Below, piece after piece: positions 46,369-55,903 of a stretch of 64,000 nucleotides of DNA. This DNA is from Desulfonatronum sp. SC1 (GTDB taxonomy: Bacteria > Desulfobacterota > Desulfovibrionia > Desulfovibrionales > Desulfonatronaceae). The DNA is taken from assembly GCF_003046795.1 (NCBI RefSeq), contig NZ_PZKN01000011.1:51676-115675 (forward strand), read 5' to 3'. Both the position numbers and the translations under genes were made by a program. Position 1 is the stretch's first letter. Each line of letters begins with the position of its first letter. Below the pieces are notes generated by a model. It was not told where the DNA came from, ran no database searches, and saw nothing but the letters and a program-made list of their open reading frames with translations.

Positions 46369-47326
46369 GATTCTCTTGGAAGCCGGAACCAACGAACTCG
46401 AGGTCGTGGAGTTCACCCTGCTGGAGCAGCCCCCCGGCGAGACGGAGACCTACCATGGACACTACGCGGTAAACGTGGCCAAGGTGCTGGAAATAATCCG
46501 CATGCCCAAAGTCACTGAAATGCCGCAGCTGTCTCACCCTTCAGTGTTGGGTGCGTTCAACCTTCGCTCCTCCATTATTCCGCTGGTGGATCTCAGCGTC
46601 TGGCTCGGCAAGACCAAGGTTCCGCCCCAGGAAGGCGACGAGGACGGCAAGGTCATCGTCACGGAATTCAACAGCGTGGTCACCGCGTTTCTGGTTTCCG
46701 GCGTCAACCGCATCCACCGGATCAACTGGGAGGAAGTCATGTCGCCAGGTGCGTACCTGGCCAGCTTCAGCTCGGACTGCATCACCGGAGTGATCAACCT
46801 GGAAGGCCGGATCGTCTTCGTGCTGGATCTGGAAAAAATCGTGGCCGACCTCAACCCCGCCCTGGCCCTGCGCCTGGATCTGGATCTGGAGGTCCACCAG
46901 GGCAAGACGTTGAAAGCCATGATCGCCGACGATTCCTCACTGATCCGGAACATGCTCCGGGATCTTCTGGAAAAAGCCGGCTTTATGGTGGAAACGACCT
47001 TTCACGGACAGGAACTCTGGGAACGGCTCCAGAAGCTGAACCACGCCGCCAAGGAAAAGGGGCAAAAATTGACCGATCATGTTCAGATCGTGATCTCGGA
47101 CATCGAAATGCCCACCATGGACGGTCTGACACTGTGCAAAAAAATCAAGGACGATCCGGACCTGGGACGCCTGCCGGTCATCTTGTTCTCGTCGCTGATC
47201 ACGGACAAGCTGCGACACAAGGGCGAAGCCGTCGGGGCGGACGACCAGATCTCCAAACCCGAAGTCACGCAGCTCGCCCGCCGGGCCCGAGCACTGATTG
47301 AGGCTCGATCACAGGAAAGCGGCTAA
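46355..47326 (+). CDS. cheV: Chemotaxis coupling protein CheV (CheW-REC)
   Basis: 323 aa from GTG 46355 (GAGGGAGA upstream). Residues about 15-170 form a CheW domain (YAVNVAKVLEIIRMPKV, GAFNLRSSIIPLVDL). Residues 185-320 form a receiver with D192-D193 and phosphoacceptor D249 (VISDIEMPTMDG). It couples receptors to CheA and may act as a phosphate sink in adaptation. Confidence 0.93.
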   Translation: MSQNKILLEAGTNELEVVEFTLLEQPPGETETYHGHYAVNVAKVLEIIRMPKVTEMPQLSHPSVLGAFNLRSSIIPLVDLSVWLGKTKVPPQEGDEDGKVIVTEFNSVVTAFLVSGVNRIHRINWEEVMSPGAYLASFSSDCITGVINLEGRIVFVLDLEKIVADLNPALALRLDLDLEVHQGKTLKAMIADDSSLIRNMLRDLLEKAGFMVETTFHGQELWERLQKLNHAAKEKGQKLTDHVQIVISDIEMPTMDGLTLCKKIKDDPDLGRLPVILFSSLITDKLRHKGEAVGADDQISKPEVTQLARRARALIEARSQESG

Positions 47327-47350
47327 GACGATTTGCCTCCCTCACCCCGG

Positions 47351-47370
47351 CCCTCTCCCAAGGGAGAGGG
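47351..47370. repeat. CCCTCTCCC hairpin repeat after cheV
   Basis: CCCTCTCCC-AA-GGGAGAGGG within a common dispersed intergenic motif. It has no T-run; may act as a weak transcription barrier. Confidence 0.5.
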
Positions 47371-47405
47371 AGACAATATTTTGGAATTTCACCTCATTTT
47401 CCGAT

Positions 47406-47855
47406 TCAGAAGGCGCGATCCAAGACCAAGTGCGAGCAGTAGCCGGTCACCGAGGCGAGATAGAAAGGCAGGACCGAAGCCAAGGATCGCTCGTAGAAGA
47501 CCATGGGCAGGATGATGATCGGTAGCGGCACCAGGATCATGGCCCACCAGGTGTGGGTCCAGCCCCGATGATGTCCCACGGCCGGAAGCAGGGCGCAGAA
47601 CCCCAGCACCGCGGCCAGCCGAAACCGCCCCTGGATCATCAAGGCAAGGTAGATCACGAGCAAGGCCCCATAGAACAGCACCCGGCCCTTGGAATCCGTG
47701 TCCACATCCGGAAACAGGGCGCTGAGCAACGCGATTAAAGCCAAAAACAGCAGGGTTTGCTGATCCGGCCGGTACACGCCCAGCCAGAGCACCATGGCCA
47801 AAGCCAAACCAAAAAAAAGCGCACCTCCGAACAGGTGCGCCTTGAAACCGGGCAT
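47406..47855 (-). CDS. DUF457/YdjM-like membrane protein
   Basis: 149 aa with about four helices. It starts MPGFKAHLFGG and contains FPDVDTDS and GHHRGWTHTWW, the His/Asp motifs of the YdjM family (predicted membrane-bound metal-dependent hydrolases). Substrate unknown. It is 14 nt downstream of the SufB-like gene on the same strand and may be read through from it. Confidence 0.75.
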   Translation of the reverse strand: MPGFKAHLFGGALFFGLALAMVLWLGVYRPDQQTLLFLALIALLSALFPDVDTDSKGRVLFYGALLVIYLALMIQGRFRLAAVLGFCALLPAVGHHRGWTHTWWAMILVPLPIIILPMVFYERSLASVLPFYLASVTGYCSHLVLDRAF

Positions 47856-47869
47856 TTCCTCACTCCCGT

Positions 47870-49069
47870 CTAGAACATGTCTTTTTCCGACTCCTGAATC
47901 GTCTTATCGATGGTCTGGCGCAGCTTTTCAGGCAGGCCCATGATCTCCACGTTCAGAAAGCCGCGGACAATGGTGGACGTGGCTTCATCCTCATCCAGAC
48001 CTCGGGCCATCAGGTATTCGATTTCCTCTTGGGCGATCTTGCCCACAGCCGCCTCGTGGGACAGTTCCACGCCGGAAACCGTGCCTTCCAATTCTGGAAT
48101 CGCGTGAATGATCCCGTTGCCCAGGATCAGCCCCTTGCACTCCAGATGTCCCTTGGCCGGGACGTGGCTGCCGATGATGTGTCCCCGGGCGATGATCTTG
48201 CCCCCGGTGGTGATGGTCCGAGAAATAATTTCCCCACGGGTTTCCGGGGCGTTCAGGTAGATCCGGTTGCCCGTGTCCACCAGTGAGCCGGCGGGAGCCA
48301 CTATCACCGAATTGAAGCGGGCCACGGCCCTTGGGCCGTTCAGATAGATGGACGGGTAAGACTGCACGGATTCCACGGGCTTGAGCAGAACGTAGTTGCT
48401 CTGGAATTCCCCATCTTCCTCCACCACGCCCACGGTGCGCGGCCGAACCATGACCTTCTCGCCCCAGTTGTGAATCATGGTGAAAGTCAGCTTGCCGCCC
48501 TTCTTCACGTAAAACTCGGAAATGCCCAGATGCAGAGCGGACTGTCGGTCGTGCGCCGTGGCGCAGCCGGTGATCACGTGCAACTCCGCGCCCTCTTCCA
48601 CGACAATGATGTTGTGAACGTTCTGGGCCACGGCCTCGCCCTTGATAAACAGACAGGACTGAACCGGCTCCGCGATCTTCATCCCGGCCTTGGCCCGCAT
48701 GAAATAGCCTCCCTGCAATCTTTCCCGGGCTGCCATCCGCGTGAAGTCGTCCTGATCCGGTTTCACTGCGTTCCAGAAATACTCCGGCAAACCGTCGTAT
48801 CGCCGCAGCGCCTCGGTGATGTCCAGGATTTCCACATTGGGGTCACAGGTATCACAGTGTACGCTCTTGTCATCCACCTGGAGATACGAACCGCCTCGGC
48901 CAGCCATATCCAGGTCCACGCCGGACATGAGCAGGCGCTCCTTATCCTCCGGAGTCAGAGAGCGGATGTCCGTGATTCCCGCGCCCTTGCCGGAAAACGC
49001 GAACCTGGAGACGTCGGCCGGGGGAATGTTTTGAGCGGCGCCCTGAGGCTTGCCGGCTAATTCAGACAT
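47870..49069 (-). CDS. SufB/SufD-like Fe-S scaffold (minimal SUF type)
   Basis: 399 aa from ATG 49069 with AAGGAG eight bases upstream. The body is a right-handed beta-helix of SufB/SufD type; the C-terminus LSHEAAVGKIAQEEIEYLMARGLDEDEA is the conserved end. It is shorter than SufB (about 470-480) and pairs with one SufC only. No sufD, sufS, sufU or sufE is nearby. This matches the minimal SUF-like systems (SMS) seen in archaea and strict anaerobes. It overlaps sufC by 13 nt. Confidence 0.82.
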   Translation of the reverse strand: MSELAGKPQGAAQNIPPADVSRFAFSGKGAGITDIRSLTPEDKERLLMSGVDLDMAGRGGSYLQVDDKSVHCDTCDPNVEILDITEALRRYDGLPEYFWNAVKPDQDDFTRMAARERLQGGYFMRAKAGMKIAEPVQSCLFIKGEAVAQNVHNIIVVEEGAELHVITGCATAHDRQSALHLGISEFYVKKGGKLTFTMIHNWGEKVMVRPRTVGVVEEDGEFQSNYVLLKPVESVQSYPSIYLNGPRAVARFNSVIVAPAGSLVDTGNRIYLNAPETRGEIISRTITTGGKIIARGHIIGSHVPAKGHLECKGLILGNGIIHAIPELEGTVSGVELSHEAAVGKIAQEEIEYLMARGLDEDEATSTIVRGFLNVEIMGLPEKLRQTIDKTIQESEKDMF

Positions 49070-49821
49070 CGTACGCACTCCTTGTAACCGAATTTCCCGA
49101 TATGTTCTAAAATCACGCGTGGGTTGGCCTGGCAGCACAACACGCCCTTATGGAGTACCTGGCCTCGGTCCGCGTGAATATAGTCCAAAATGTATCCGGT
49201 ATGGGTGATAATCAGCCCCGATGTCTCACGTTTGGCTCGCAGATCCTTCATGCTCTGGTCCGGCTTGGGCTCCTGGGAGCCGTTGAGCAGTTCCCTCACC
49301 GTGTTCCCGATCAAGGCCATGTTTTCCAGATCTACCCCGGATTCTGGCTCGTCGAACAGCAGCAGGGAGGGCTTCTGGGCCATCAGTTGCAGCAACTCGG
49401 AACGCTTGATTTCCCCCCCGGAAAAACCGGAATTGATGTCCCGCTCCAGGAACTGGTCGAAATTGAGCTTGCGGGCCAGGGCCTCCACGTCCACCTCCCG
49501 GTCGCGGTGGAGGGCGCACATGGCCACGAGCTGGCGCGTCTTCAGGCCATGAATCGTCGGTGGCCGCTGAAAGGACACGCCGATGCCCAGCCTGGCTCGC
49601 TCATAAATCGGAGCATGGGTGATGTCGTGCCCCCGGAAGGTGATTTTTCCGCCCGTGACCGTATAGTTGGCGAAACCCATCAACGTCATCAGCAACGACG
49701 TCTTGCCCGAACCGTTGGGGCCGAACAGGATGAACGTCTCCCCTTCCTTGATTTCCAGGCTGACGCCCTTGAGCACTTCCTGGCCGCCGATGGAAACCCG
49801 AAGATCCTCGATCAACAACAT
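49057..49821 (-). CDS. sufC: SufC-like ABC ATPase of Fe-S assembly
   Basis: 254 aa from ATG 49821 (GGAGAGGG upstream); the frame is open to 49953 but that part is not conserved. Walker A GPNGSGKTS, signature SGGEIKRSE, Walker B LLLFDEPESGVD. The C-terminus ends KECVRCLN. It is the soluble ATPase that changes the shape of the SufB-like scaffold during cluster building. The insert NGSQEPKPDQSMKDLRAK before the H-loop is unusual in length. Confidence 0.88.
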   Translation of the reverse strand: MLLIEDLRVSIGGQEVLKGVSLEIKEGETFILFGPNGSGKTSLLMTLMGFANYTVTGGKITFRGHDITHAPIYERARLGIGVSFQRPPTIHGLKTRQLVAMCALHRDREVDVEALARKLNFDQFLERDINSGFSGGEIKRSELLQLMAQKPSLLLFDEPESGVDLENMALIGNTVRELLNGSQEPKPDQSMKDLRAKRETSGLIITHTGYILDYIHADRGQVLHKGVLCCQANPRVILEHIGKFGYKECVRCLN

Positions 49822-49990
49822 AAGTTTTCCCTCTCCTGCAAGTAGATGACAACCAGCCAAGCATCGTATGCCCATCCCCCATTCAAGTCCAGTTGCGCAG
49901 GGATGAAAACTCCGCGAAAAGACGGCGAAAAAGAAGGCGGCGAGAAAAAACATCTTGCCAACGGGGAGGGTTTTGAATAATAAAGAACGT

Positions 49991-50066
<76 letters not shown>

Positions 50067-50077
50067 CTGAAAACAGC

Positions 50078-50114
50078 AAAGCCCTCCGAAAGACCTTTCG
50101 GAGGGCTTTTTCTT
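50078..50114 (+). terminator. Terminator after tRNA-Val
   Basis: Stem AAAGCCCTCCGAA (50078-50090) with TTCGGAGGGCTTT (50097-50109) and following T-rich tract. Confidence 0.92.
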
Positions 50115-50191
50115 TCCAAACGTCAAAAAAAGCGATCCACCCGGCGCCTTCAGCCATACGGACCGCTTTCTCTTCACTCACCGACGGAGGG

Positions 50192-51784
50192 TTACGTCGG
50201 CGTGCATTCCTCCGGAGCCTGGGCGCGCATTTCAGCGATGATCGTATTCAGTTCAACGGCCATGCCAGCCATTTGGGAAACGCTCCGGGCCGACTGGTTC
50301 ATGACCTCGCTGGTATCCGAGGCTATCCGGTTGATTTCGTCCACCCCGCGATTGATTTCCTCGCTGGTGGCGGACTGCTGCTCAGCCGCCGTGGCGATGG
50401 ACCGGACCTGGTCCGCGGCCTGTTCGGCCAGCCCGAGAATCTCCTGAAGCGACCGCCCGGAGAGATTAACCTGCGTGGTGGCGTCCTCGATGGTTCCCAC
50501 AGCCTGGTCCATGCTCGTGATGCTGTCCCGTGTGCCTTGCTGAATGGCGGATATGGCGTCGCCCACTTCCTTGGTCGCGTTCATGGTCTTCTCGGCCAGT
50601 TTGCGTACCTCGTCGGCCACCACGGCGAAACCGCGTCCGGCGTCCCCGGCCCGGGCCGCCTCGATGGCCGCGTTCAAGGCCAGGAGATTGGTCTGGTCCG
50701 CAATGTCCTCGATCACGTTCATGATCCGTCCGATCTGTTCGGCCTGCTGGCCGAGCTGGCCCAAGCTCGACCGCACTTCCGAGGACTGGGACTGCACCTT
50801 GGTGATGGCCGCCACGGACTCGTCCACAATCTTCGCCCCTTCCATGGCCTTCCCCCTGGCCTGGTCCGACGCTTCAGCGGCACTGGAGGCGTTTCTGGCC
50901 ACCTCCAGGACCGTGGCGTTCATTTCCTCCATGGCCGTGGCGGTTTCAGCGGTCCGAGATCGCTGCTCCTCCGCACCTCCACGCGCCTCCTCCACTTGTG
51001 CGGCCAGTTCCGCGGCCGCCGCGGCCAACGACTTGGACACTCCGGTGGCCTTGCCCGCCGCGGAGGAAATGATGTCGTTCTGTTCGCACAATTTGGCCTC
51101 GGAAGCTCGAATGTCGGATAAGTCAGTATAGATGCACAGAGCGCCCATCAATTGGCCTTCGATATCAAACAGCGGCGCGGCGTCGATATGAATGTTCCGC
51201 TTTCCACCCTTACGTCCGGTGAATTCCACTTCCTTGCTGATGGAACGGTTCTCCTTCATGGCTATCCCCAACACCGTCTGCCGCTTTTCCCCGTAAAAGA
51301 ACATGGACACGTCCTGCCCGTAATACTTCTCGGGCTTTCCTTCATGCTCCAGCATCCTGATCAGTCCCTGATTGCCGTAAATGAAGACCTCATTGACGTC
51401 CGTGACCACGAAAGGCGTGACCATGCTGCGCATCACGCCTTTGGACAGGCTCAGTTCGTGCTTCAGGTGGGTCAGCATCTCCCGCAGACCGTCCTGACTT
51501 TGCCCAAGCAATCCGGAATCCGTTACCTGCTCAGGCAAAAAGTGATACTTCCCCGCGACGATGGCCTCAGCGCATGCCTGGTTGCTTCGCAGCACCGCGG
51601 TCAGCCTGGAAAGAAATCCCCACATCAACAGCGCGAGCAACGCGCATCCAGCGATGACCACTGCCAGAATAGTCCAGGTCGAAGCCTGGGCCAGATACAG
51701 CCCCACGGCGATCACGGGAACGGCCAAAACCGTCCCAAACCCGGCCAGGCGAAAGCCTTCAACGGACCGAACCACCTGCAACAT
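50192..51784 (-). CDS. Methyl-accepting chemotaxis protein with PAS domain
   Basis: 530 aa from ATG 51784, six bases behind GAGGAG. Two adjacent helices near the N-terminus (about 15-50) with hardly any periplasmic loop, a PAS domain (about 110-225; [13 protein letters not shown]), and the signalling tip [21 protein letters not shown] inside a long coiled coil. It should sense a cytoplasmic or membrane signal. No C-terminal NWETF-type pentapeptide, so adaptation enzymes must bind elsewhere. Confidence 0.93.
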   Translation of the reverse strand: MLQVVRSVEGFRLAGFGTVLAVPVIAVGLYLAQASTWTILAVVIAGCALLALLMWGFLSRLTAVLRSNQACAEAIVAGKYHFLPEQVTDSGLLGQSQDGLREMLTHLKHELSLSKGVMRSMVTPFVVTDVNEVFIYGNQGLIRMLEHEGKPEKYYGQDVSMFFYGEKRQTVLGIAMKENRSISKEVEFTGRKGGKRNIHIDAAPLFDIEGQLMGALCIYTDLSDIRASEAKLCEQNDIISSAAGKATGVSKSLAAAAAELAAQVEEARGGAEEQRSRTAETATAMEEMNATVLEVARNASSAAEASDQARGKAMEGAKIVDESVAAITKVQSQSSEVRSSLGQLGQQAEQIGRIMNVIEDIADQTNLLALNAAIEAARAGDAGRGFAVVADEVRKLAEKTMNATKEVGDAISAIQQGTRDSITSMDQAVGTIEDATTQVNLSGRSLQEILGLAEQAADQVRSIATAAEQQSATSEEINRGVDEINRIASDTSEVMNQSARSVSQMAGMAVELNTIIAEMRAQAPEECTPT

Positions 51785-52325
51785 CTTTAACTCCTCGTTT
51801 TTATGGTGAAATCCAGGCACGTCCCACCGCACGAAAAGAAACCGTTCATTTAGACCACGCTATATTCAGTGGCAATGCCCCAGTCCTGACCAACGTCTGA
51901 TATTCTCTCGAAAAGATAAGAGGTTGGAGAGAATCGGTTAGAATTCGCCATCCCCCTATCTCTTGCCCATAAAACACGGAACAAACTTACATTCCAAAAA
52001 ACATGCCAACAATATAATACATCATGAAGCGGCCATTACAGTTTGTTGGTTGTGAATCATGAGTGATTGCAGACAAAATTGCATCTCTTCTGGAAGGAAA
52101 TTCAAAAAAAAAGAAGCCCCATGAAAGCATCAATCTGAAAAAACGTACTGTCTGAAAAAATGGACCTTCCAGCCCAGAATCGTGGCTTCGACTTTTCACA
52201 TCTCTTCACGGCTGTTCATCCTACTTGTCTCCCCCTTGAGTGTTCGCCCTCCCACTGGTATTGCCAACGGCAACCCGATGATGTCGTTTTCATCCGGACC
52301 GACGGAGCCATCTGAGGAAAAAATC
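51785..52325. other. Divergent intergenic region mcp / xseB
   Basis: 541 nt, A+T-richer than its flanks, with no credible gene. An inverted repeat ATTCTCTC (51902-51909) / GAGAGAAT (51927-51934) may be an operator or hairpin upstream of the chemoreceptor. The frame open to 52182 upstream of xseB lacks conserved features. Confidence 0.4.
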
Positions 52326-52607
52326 ATGCCACCCAAAAAAAAGGAACCGGGCTTTGACGCCAGGCTGGCCGAGTTGCAAGGCATCGTGGCCCGCCTAGAG
52401 AACGAGGATCTGCCGCTTGAAGCCGGTGTCGCCCTGTTCAAGGAAGGCGTCGTGCTGGCCAAAACCTGCCGCAAGCAGTTGGAATCGGCCAAGAATGAAG
52501 TCTTGGTCCTGTCCCAGGGCCTGCTCGAACCCTTTGAACCGGAAGATCCCGCCGCCGACCCGCAACCCGCTGTATCGGAGAACGATGATGAAAGCATACC
52601 TTTCTGA
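52326..52607 (+). CDS. xseB: Exodeoxyribonuclease VII small subunit
   Basis: 93 aa from ATG 52326 (GAGGAAAA upstream). The core FDARLAELQGIVARLENEDL ... LEAGVALFKEGVVLAKTCRK is the family helix pair; the C-terminal tail is acidic. With XseA (not in window) it degrades single-stranded DNA. It overlaps ispA, a common arrangement. Confidence 0.92.
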   Translation: MPPKKKEPGFDARLAELQGIVARLENEDLPLEAGVALFKEGVVLAKTCRKQLESAKNEVLVLSQGLLEPFEPEDPAADPQPAVSENDDESIPF

Positions 52608-53487
52608 ACTGGGAAGCGAGGTTGAACATTTTCTGGCCGCGTGCCTCAAGCGCCCCGGCGTGCCGGAGCCGCTACTTCAGGCCATGGAATACAGCCTGCT
52701 GGCCGGGGGCAAGCGGCTCCGCCCGGTCCTATGCCTGGTCTGGGCGGAAATGGCCGGGGCACATCGGGAGCATGTCCTGTCGGCGGCCGCGGCCCTGGAG
52801 TGCATCCATACCTATTCGTTGGTCCACGACGATCTGCCGGCCATGGACGATGACGATCTGCGCCGGGGCAAGGCCTCCAACCACAAGCGCTTCGGGGAGG
52901 CCCTAGCCATTCTAGCCGGGGACGCGCTGCTCACCGAAGCCTTCGGCCTGCTCTTTACCTGCGCTGTCCCGGCCGAACGGATTCTCGCCGCCGGTCGGGA
53001 ATTGGTCCGGGCCGCCGGAGCCGCCGGGATGGTTGGAGGGCAGGTCCTGGACATGCAGTGGACCGGTGGCACAGCGACGGTGGAAAACCTCTCCCGCATG
53101 CAGGAACTCAAAACCGGGGCCATGATCCGCGCCTCCTGCGTCTGCGGGGCGCTCTTGGGCGGAGCCGGAGATGCGGACTTGGCCCGAGCAGCGGACTACG
53201 GGACGCACATCGGCCGAGCCTTCCAGATCACGGATGACATTCTGGACGTCATTGGCGATCAAGCCGTCCTGGGCAAGCCCGTGGGCAGCGACCAGGGCCT
53301 GGGCAAGGTCACCTACCCCGCCCTGATCGGCCTGGAAGGCAGCCGGGACCTGGCCCGCTCGCATACGGACCAAGCCCTTGCCGCTCTGGCCGCGTTTTCG
53401 GACGCGCCGGACTTGTCGGACGTCACGCGCCGCCACGTCTGGTTCCTGCGGGAACTGGCCGAGTACATTCTGACCCGGGCGACCTGA
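52588..53487 (+). CDS. ispA: Geranyl/farnesyl diphosphate synthase
   Basis: 299 aa from ATG 52588 (ATG 52585 equally possible; GGAG at five to eight bases). The first Asp-rich motif is HDDLPAMDDDDLRRG and the second is ITDDILD. Length and motif type fit short-chain FPP/GPP synthases. It overlaps xseB by 20 nt and precedes dxs, so isoprenoid flux genes are grouped. Confidence 0.93.
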   Translation: MKAYLSELGSEVEHFLAACLKRPGVPEPLLQAMEYSLLAGGKRLRPVLCLVWAEMAGAHREHVLSAAAALECIHTYSLVHDDLPAMDDDDLRRGKASNHKRFGEALAILAGDALLTEAFGLLFTCAVPAERILAAGRELVRAAGAAGMVGGQVLDMQWTGGTATVENLSRMQELKTGAMIRASCVCGALLGGAGDADLARAADYGTHIGRAFQITDDILDVIGDQAVLGKPVGSDQGLGKVTYPALIGLEGSRDLARSHTDQALAALAAFSDAPDLSDVTRRHVWFLRELAEYILTRAT

Positions 53488-53585
53488 CCCAAGAGACTTG
53501 ACCAGGTGTCTTCCCGTTTGCCGATTCGCTCCTGACCGGGTATCCTTTTCAACCACTACAGCCCTACTTCGTAACAGATCGAACC

Positions 53586-55634
53586 ATGTCCAGCCATTCC
53601 AACGCCACGTTCATGCCCAGGGAGGCAGCTCCATTGCAACATCCCGTCGATGAAACCATCGCCGCCCCCCGCGACGCGACACCGCAAGCACCGGCCCAAA
53701 TCCGCGAACAAACCGCCCCCCCGGACGGACATGCCCTATTCTCCGCCATTAACCACCCCAAGGATATCGGCGCGCTGAACATCGCCCAGTTGGAAGCCGT
53801 GGCCCGGGAGGTTCGCCGGGCGATCATCTCCACGGTCTCGGCCAACGGCGGGCATCTCGCCCCGTCCCTGGGCGTGACCGACCTGACCCTGGCTTTGCTG
53901 AAGGTGTTCAATCCGGAATGCGACCGGCTGGTCTGGGACGTGGGGCACCAAGCCTACGCCTACAAAATCCTGACCGGCCGCCGAGAAAGTTTCCACACCC
54001 TGCGCACCCTGGGCGGGATCAGCGGCTTTCCGCGCATGGCCGAGAGCCCTTTCGACCATTTCGGCGTGGGGCACTCCAGCACCTCCATCTCCGCAGCCCT
54101 GGGAATGGCCATCGCTCGCGACCTGGCCGGTGAGGACCATGCCGTGGCCGCCATCATCGGCGACGGCTCCATGACTGCCGGCCTGGCCTACGAGGGCCTG
54201 AACCAGGCCGGGGACCTGGGGGTGAACCTGACCGTGGTGCTCAACGACAACGAGATGTCCATCTCCCGCAACGTCGGGGCCTTGTCCTCCTTTCTCAGTC
54301 GCAAACTATCCAAACGCTGGGTGCAGCGCTTCAAACAGCAGATGGAAACCTGGATGCGCCAAGTCCCACGATTCGGCGACGACCTAGCCAATTACGCCCG
54401 ACTCAGCGAATCCTCCTTCAAGGGCTTCTTCACTCCGGGGATGATCTTCGAAGCCTTCAAGTTCAACTACATCGGCCCGATCAACGGGCACAACATGCGG
54501 GACATGGTGGACATTTTCCAGCAAGTCCGGGAACTGGAAGGCCCGGTCCTGGTCCACGTCCTGACCACCAAGGGCAAGGGCTACGCTCCGGCGGAAAACA
54601 ACCCCACCTATTTTCACGGCGTGGGCTGCTTTGTTCCGGAAACCGGCGAAGCCAAGAAAATGCCCGCCTGCCTGCCGCCCTATACGGAAATCTTCGGACG
54701 GACTCTGGTGGACCTGGCAGCGAAAAACGACAAGATCGTGGCCATCACCGCGGCCATGCCTGAAGGCACCGGGTTGAACTATTTCGCGGACGCCTATCCG
54801 GACCGCTTCTTCGACGTGGGCATCTGCGAACAGCACGCCGTGACCATGGCCGCCGGACTGGCTTCCCAGGGCTACAGGCCGGTGGTGGCGGTCTATTCCA
54901 CCTTTCTGCAGCGCTCCTACGACCAAGTGGTCCACGACGTCTGCCTCCAGAACCTGCCCGTGACCCTCTGTCTGGATCGGGCCGGGGTGGTGGGCGAGGA
55001 CGGAGCGACGCACCACGGCGTCTTCGATGTTTCCTTTTTGCGCCACATCCCGAACCTGCTGTTCATGGCACCCAAGGACGAGGCGGAACTGCAACGCATG
55101 CTGGTCACGGCCCTGAACCACCCCGGTCCGGCCGCTATCCGCTACCCCCGGGGCGTGGGCGTGGGCTCGCCATCCCTGGATAATCCGTCACCGCTGCCCC
55201 CGGCCCAGGGCGAAACCTTGCGCCACGGAGGGGACGCGGTGGTCGTGGCCCTGGGCAGCCGGGTGCACCCCTCCCTGGAAGCCGCCGAAGAACTGTCCGC
55301 GGAAACGGGTTGCGAAGTCACCGTGTTCAACGCCCGGTTCATCAAGCCGCTGCCTGAAGCCCAATTGTTGGAGCTGGCCCGAACGCACTCCCGGATGCTG
55401 ATCGTGGAGGAAAACGCTGTGGCCGGGGGCTTCGGGTCAGCGGTGCTGGAACTGTTTGCCGCCCAAGGCGTGCTCCGGAACCAGCGCATCCGCCTGCTGG
55501 GCATCCCGGACGTCTTCGTGGAGCACGGTCCGCAGCGAATGCTGCGCAAACAACTCGGCCTGGACAAAACCGGGATCAAGGATGCACTGGGCGAACTCTT
55601 TGCCGCCGCCCCCCTGAATCAAAAGGACAGCTGA
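53586..55634 (+). CDS. dxs: 1-deoxy-D-xylulose-5-phosphate synthase
   Basis: 682 aa. TPP-binding GDGSMTAGLAYEGLN, the N-terminal WDVGHQAYAYKILTGR and the transketolase EQHAVTMAAGLASQG region. It condenses pyruvate and glyceraldehyde-3-phosphate, the first MEP step. The N-terminal ~45 residues before FSAINHPKDIGALNI are extra and Ala/Pro/Thr-rich; the true start may be later. Confidence 0.95.
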   Translation: MSSHSNATFMPREAAPLQHPVDETIAAPRDATPQAPAQIREQTAPPDGHALFSAINHPKDIGALNIAQLEAVAREVRRAIISTVSANGGHLAPSLGVTDLTLALLKVFNPECDRLVWDVGHQAYAYKILTGRRESFHTLRTLGGISGFPRMAESPFDHFGVGHSSTSISAALGMAIARDLAGEDHAVAAIIGDGSMTAGLAYEGLNQAGDLGVNLTVVLNDNEMSISRNVGALSSFLSRKLSKRWVQRFKQQMETWMRQVPRFGDDLANYARLSESSFKGFFTPGMIFEAFKFNYIGPINGHNMRDMVDIFQQVRELEGPVLVHVLTTKGKGYAPAENNPTYFHGVGCFVPETGEAKKMPACLPPYTEIFGRTLVDLAAKNDKIVAITAAMPEGTGLNYFADAYPDRFFDVGICEQHAVTMAAGLASQGYRPVVAVYSTFLQRSYDQVVHDVCLQNLPVTLCLDRAGVVGEDGATHHGVFDVSFLRHIPNLLFMAPKDEAELQRMLVTALNHPGPAAIRYPRGVGVGSPSLDNPSPLPPAQGETLRHGGDAVVVALGSRVHPSLEAAEELSAETGCEVTVFNARFIKPLPEAQLLELARTHSRMLIVEENAVAGGFGSAVLELFAAQGVLRNQRIRLLGIPDVFVEHGPQRMLRKQLGLDKTGIKDALGELFAAAPLNQKDS

Positions 55635-55647
55635 TTCGACGGAGCGC

Positions 55648-55848
55648 ATGTCCAAATTCCTGATCCTGATCACCGTCTTTCTCATCGTCACCGGCTTGTT
55701 CCGGCCGCTCCTCCGAAAACTTCGACTGGGCAGGCTACCCGGCGATTTTCTGATTCAGCGGGGCAGTTTCCGGCTGTACCTGCCCGTGACCAGTTCCATC
55801 GTGGTCGGGTTGGCCCTGATCGTTATGGTTTGGCTGTTCCGTCATTGA
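55648..55848 (+). CDS. DUF2905 small membrane protein
   Basis: 66 aa with two helices separated by the family signature LGRLPGDFLIQRGSFRLYLPVTSS. Function unknown; common in bacteria. It starts 13 nt after dxs and 55 nt before zwf. Confidence 0.85.
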   Translation: MSKFLILITVFLIVTGLFRPLLRKLRLGRLPGDFLIQRGSFRLYLPVTSSIVVGLALIVMVWLFRH

Positions 55849-55903
55849 CCGATCTCCGGCCCGACGCCGCGCCCTCGACCCAACTCCAACCGGGAACACT
55901 CCG

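Noticed and set aside
47351..47375. Rho-independent terminator after cheV
   Set aside because: Good stem but no T-run; listed as a repeat instead.
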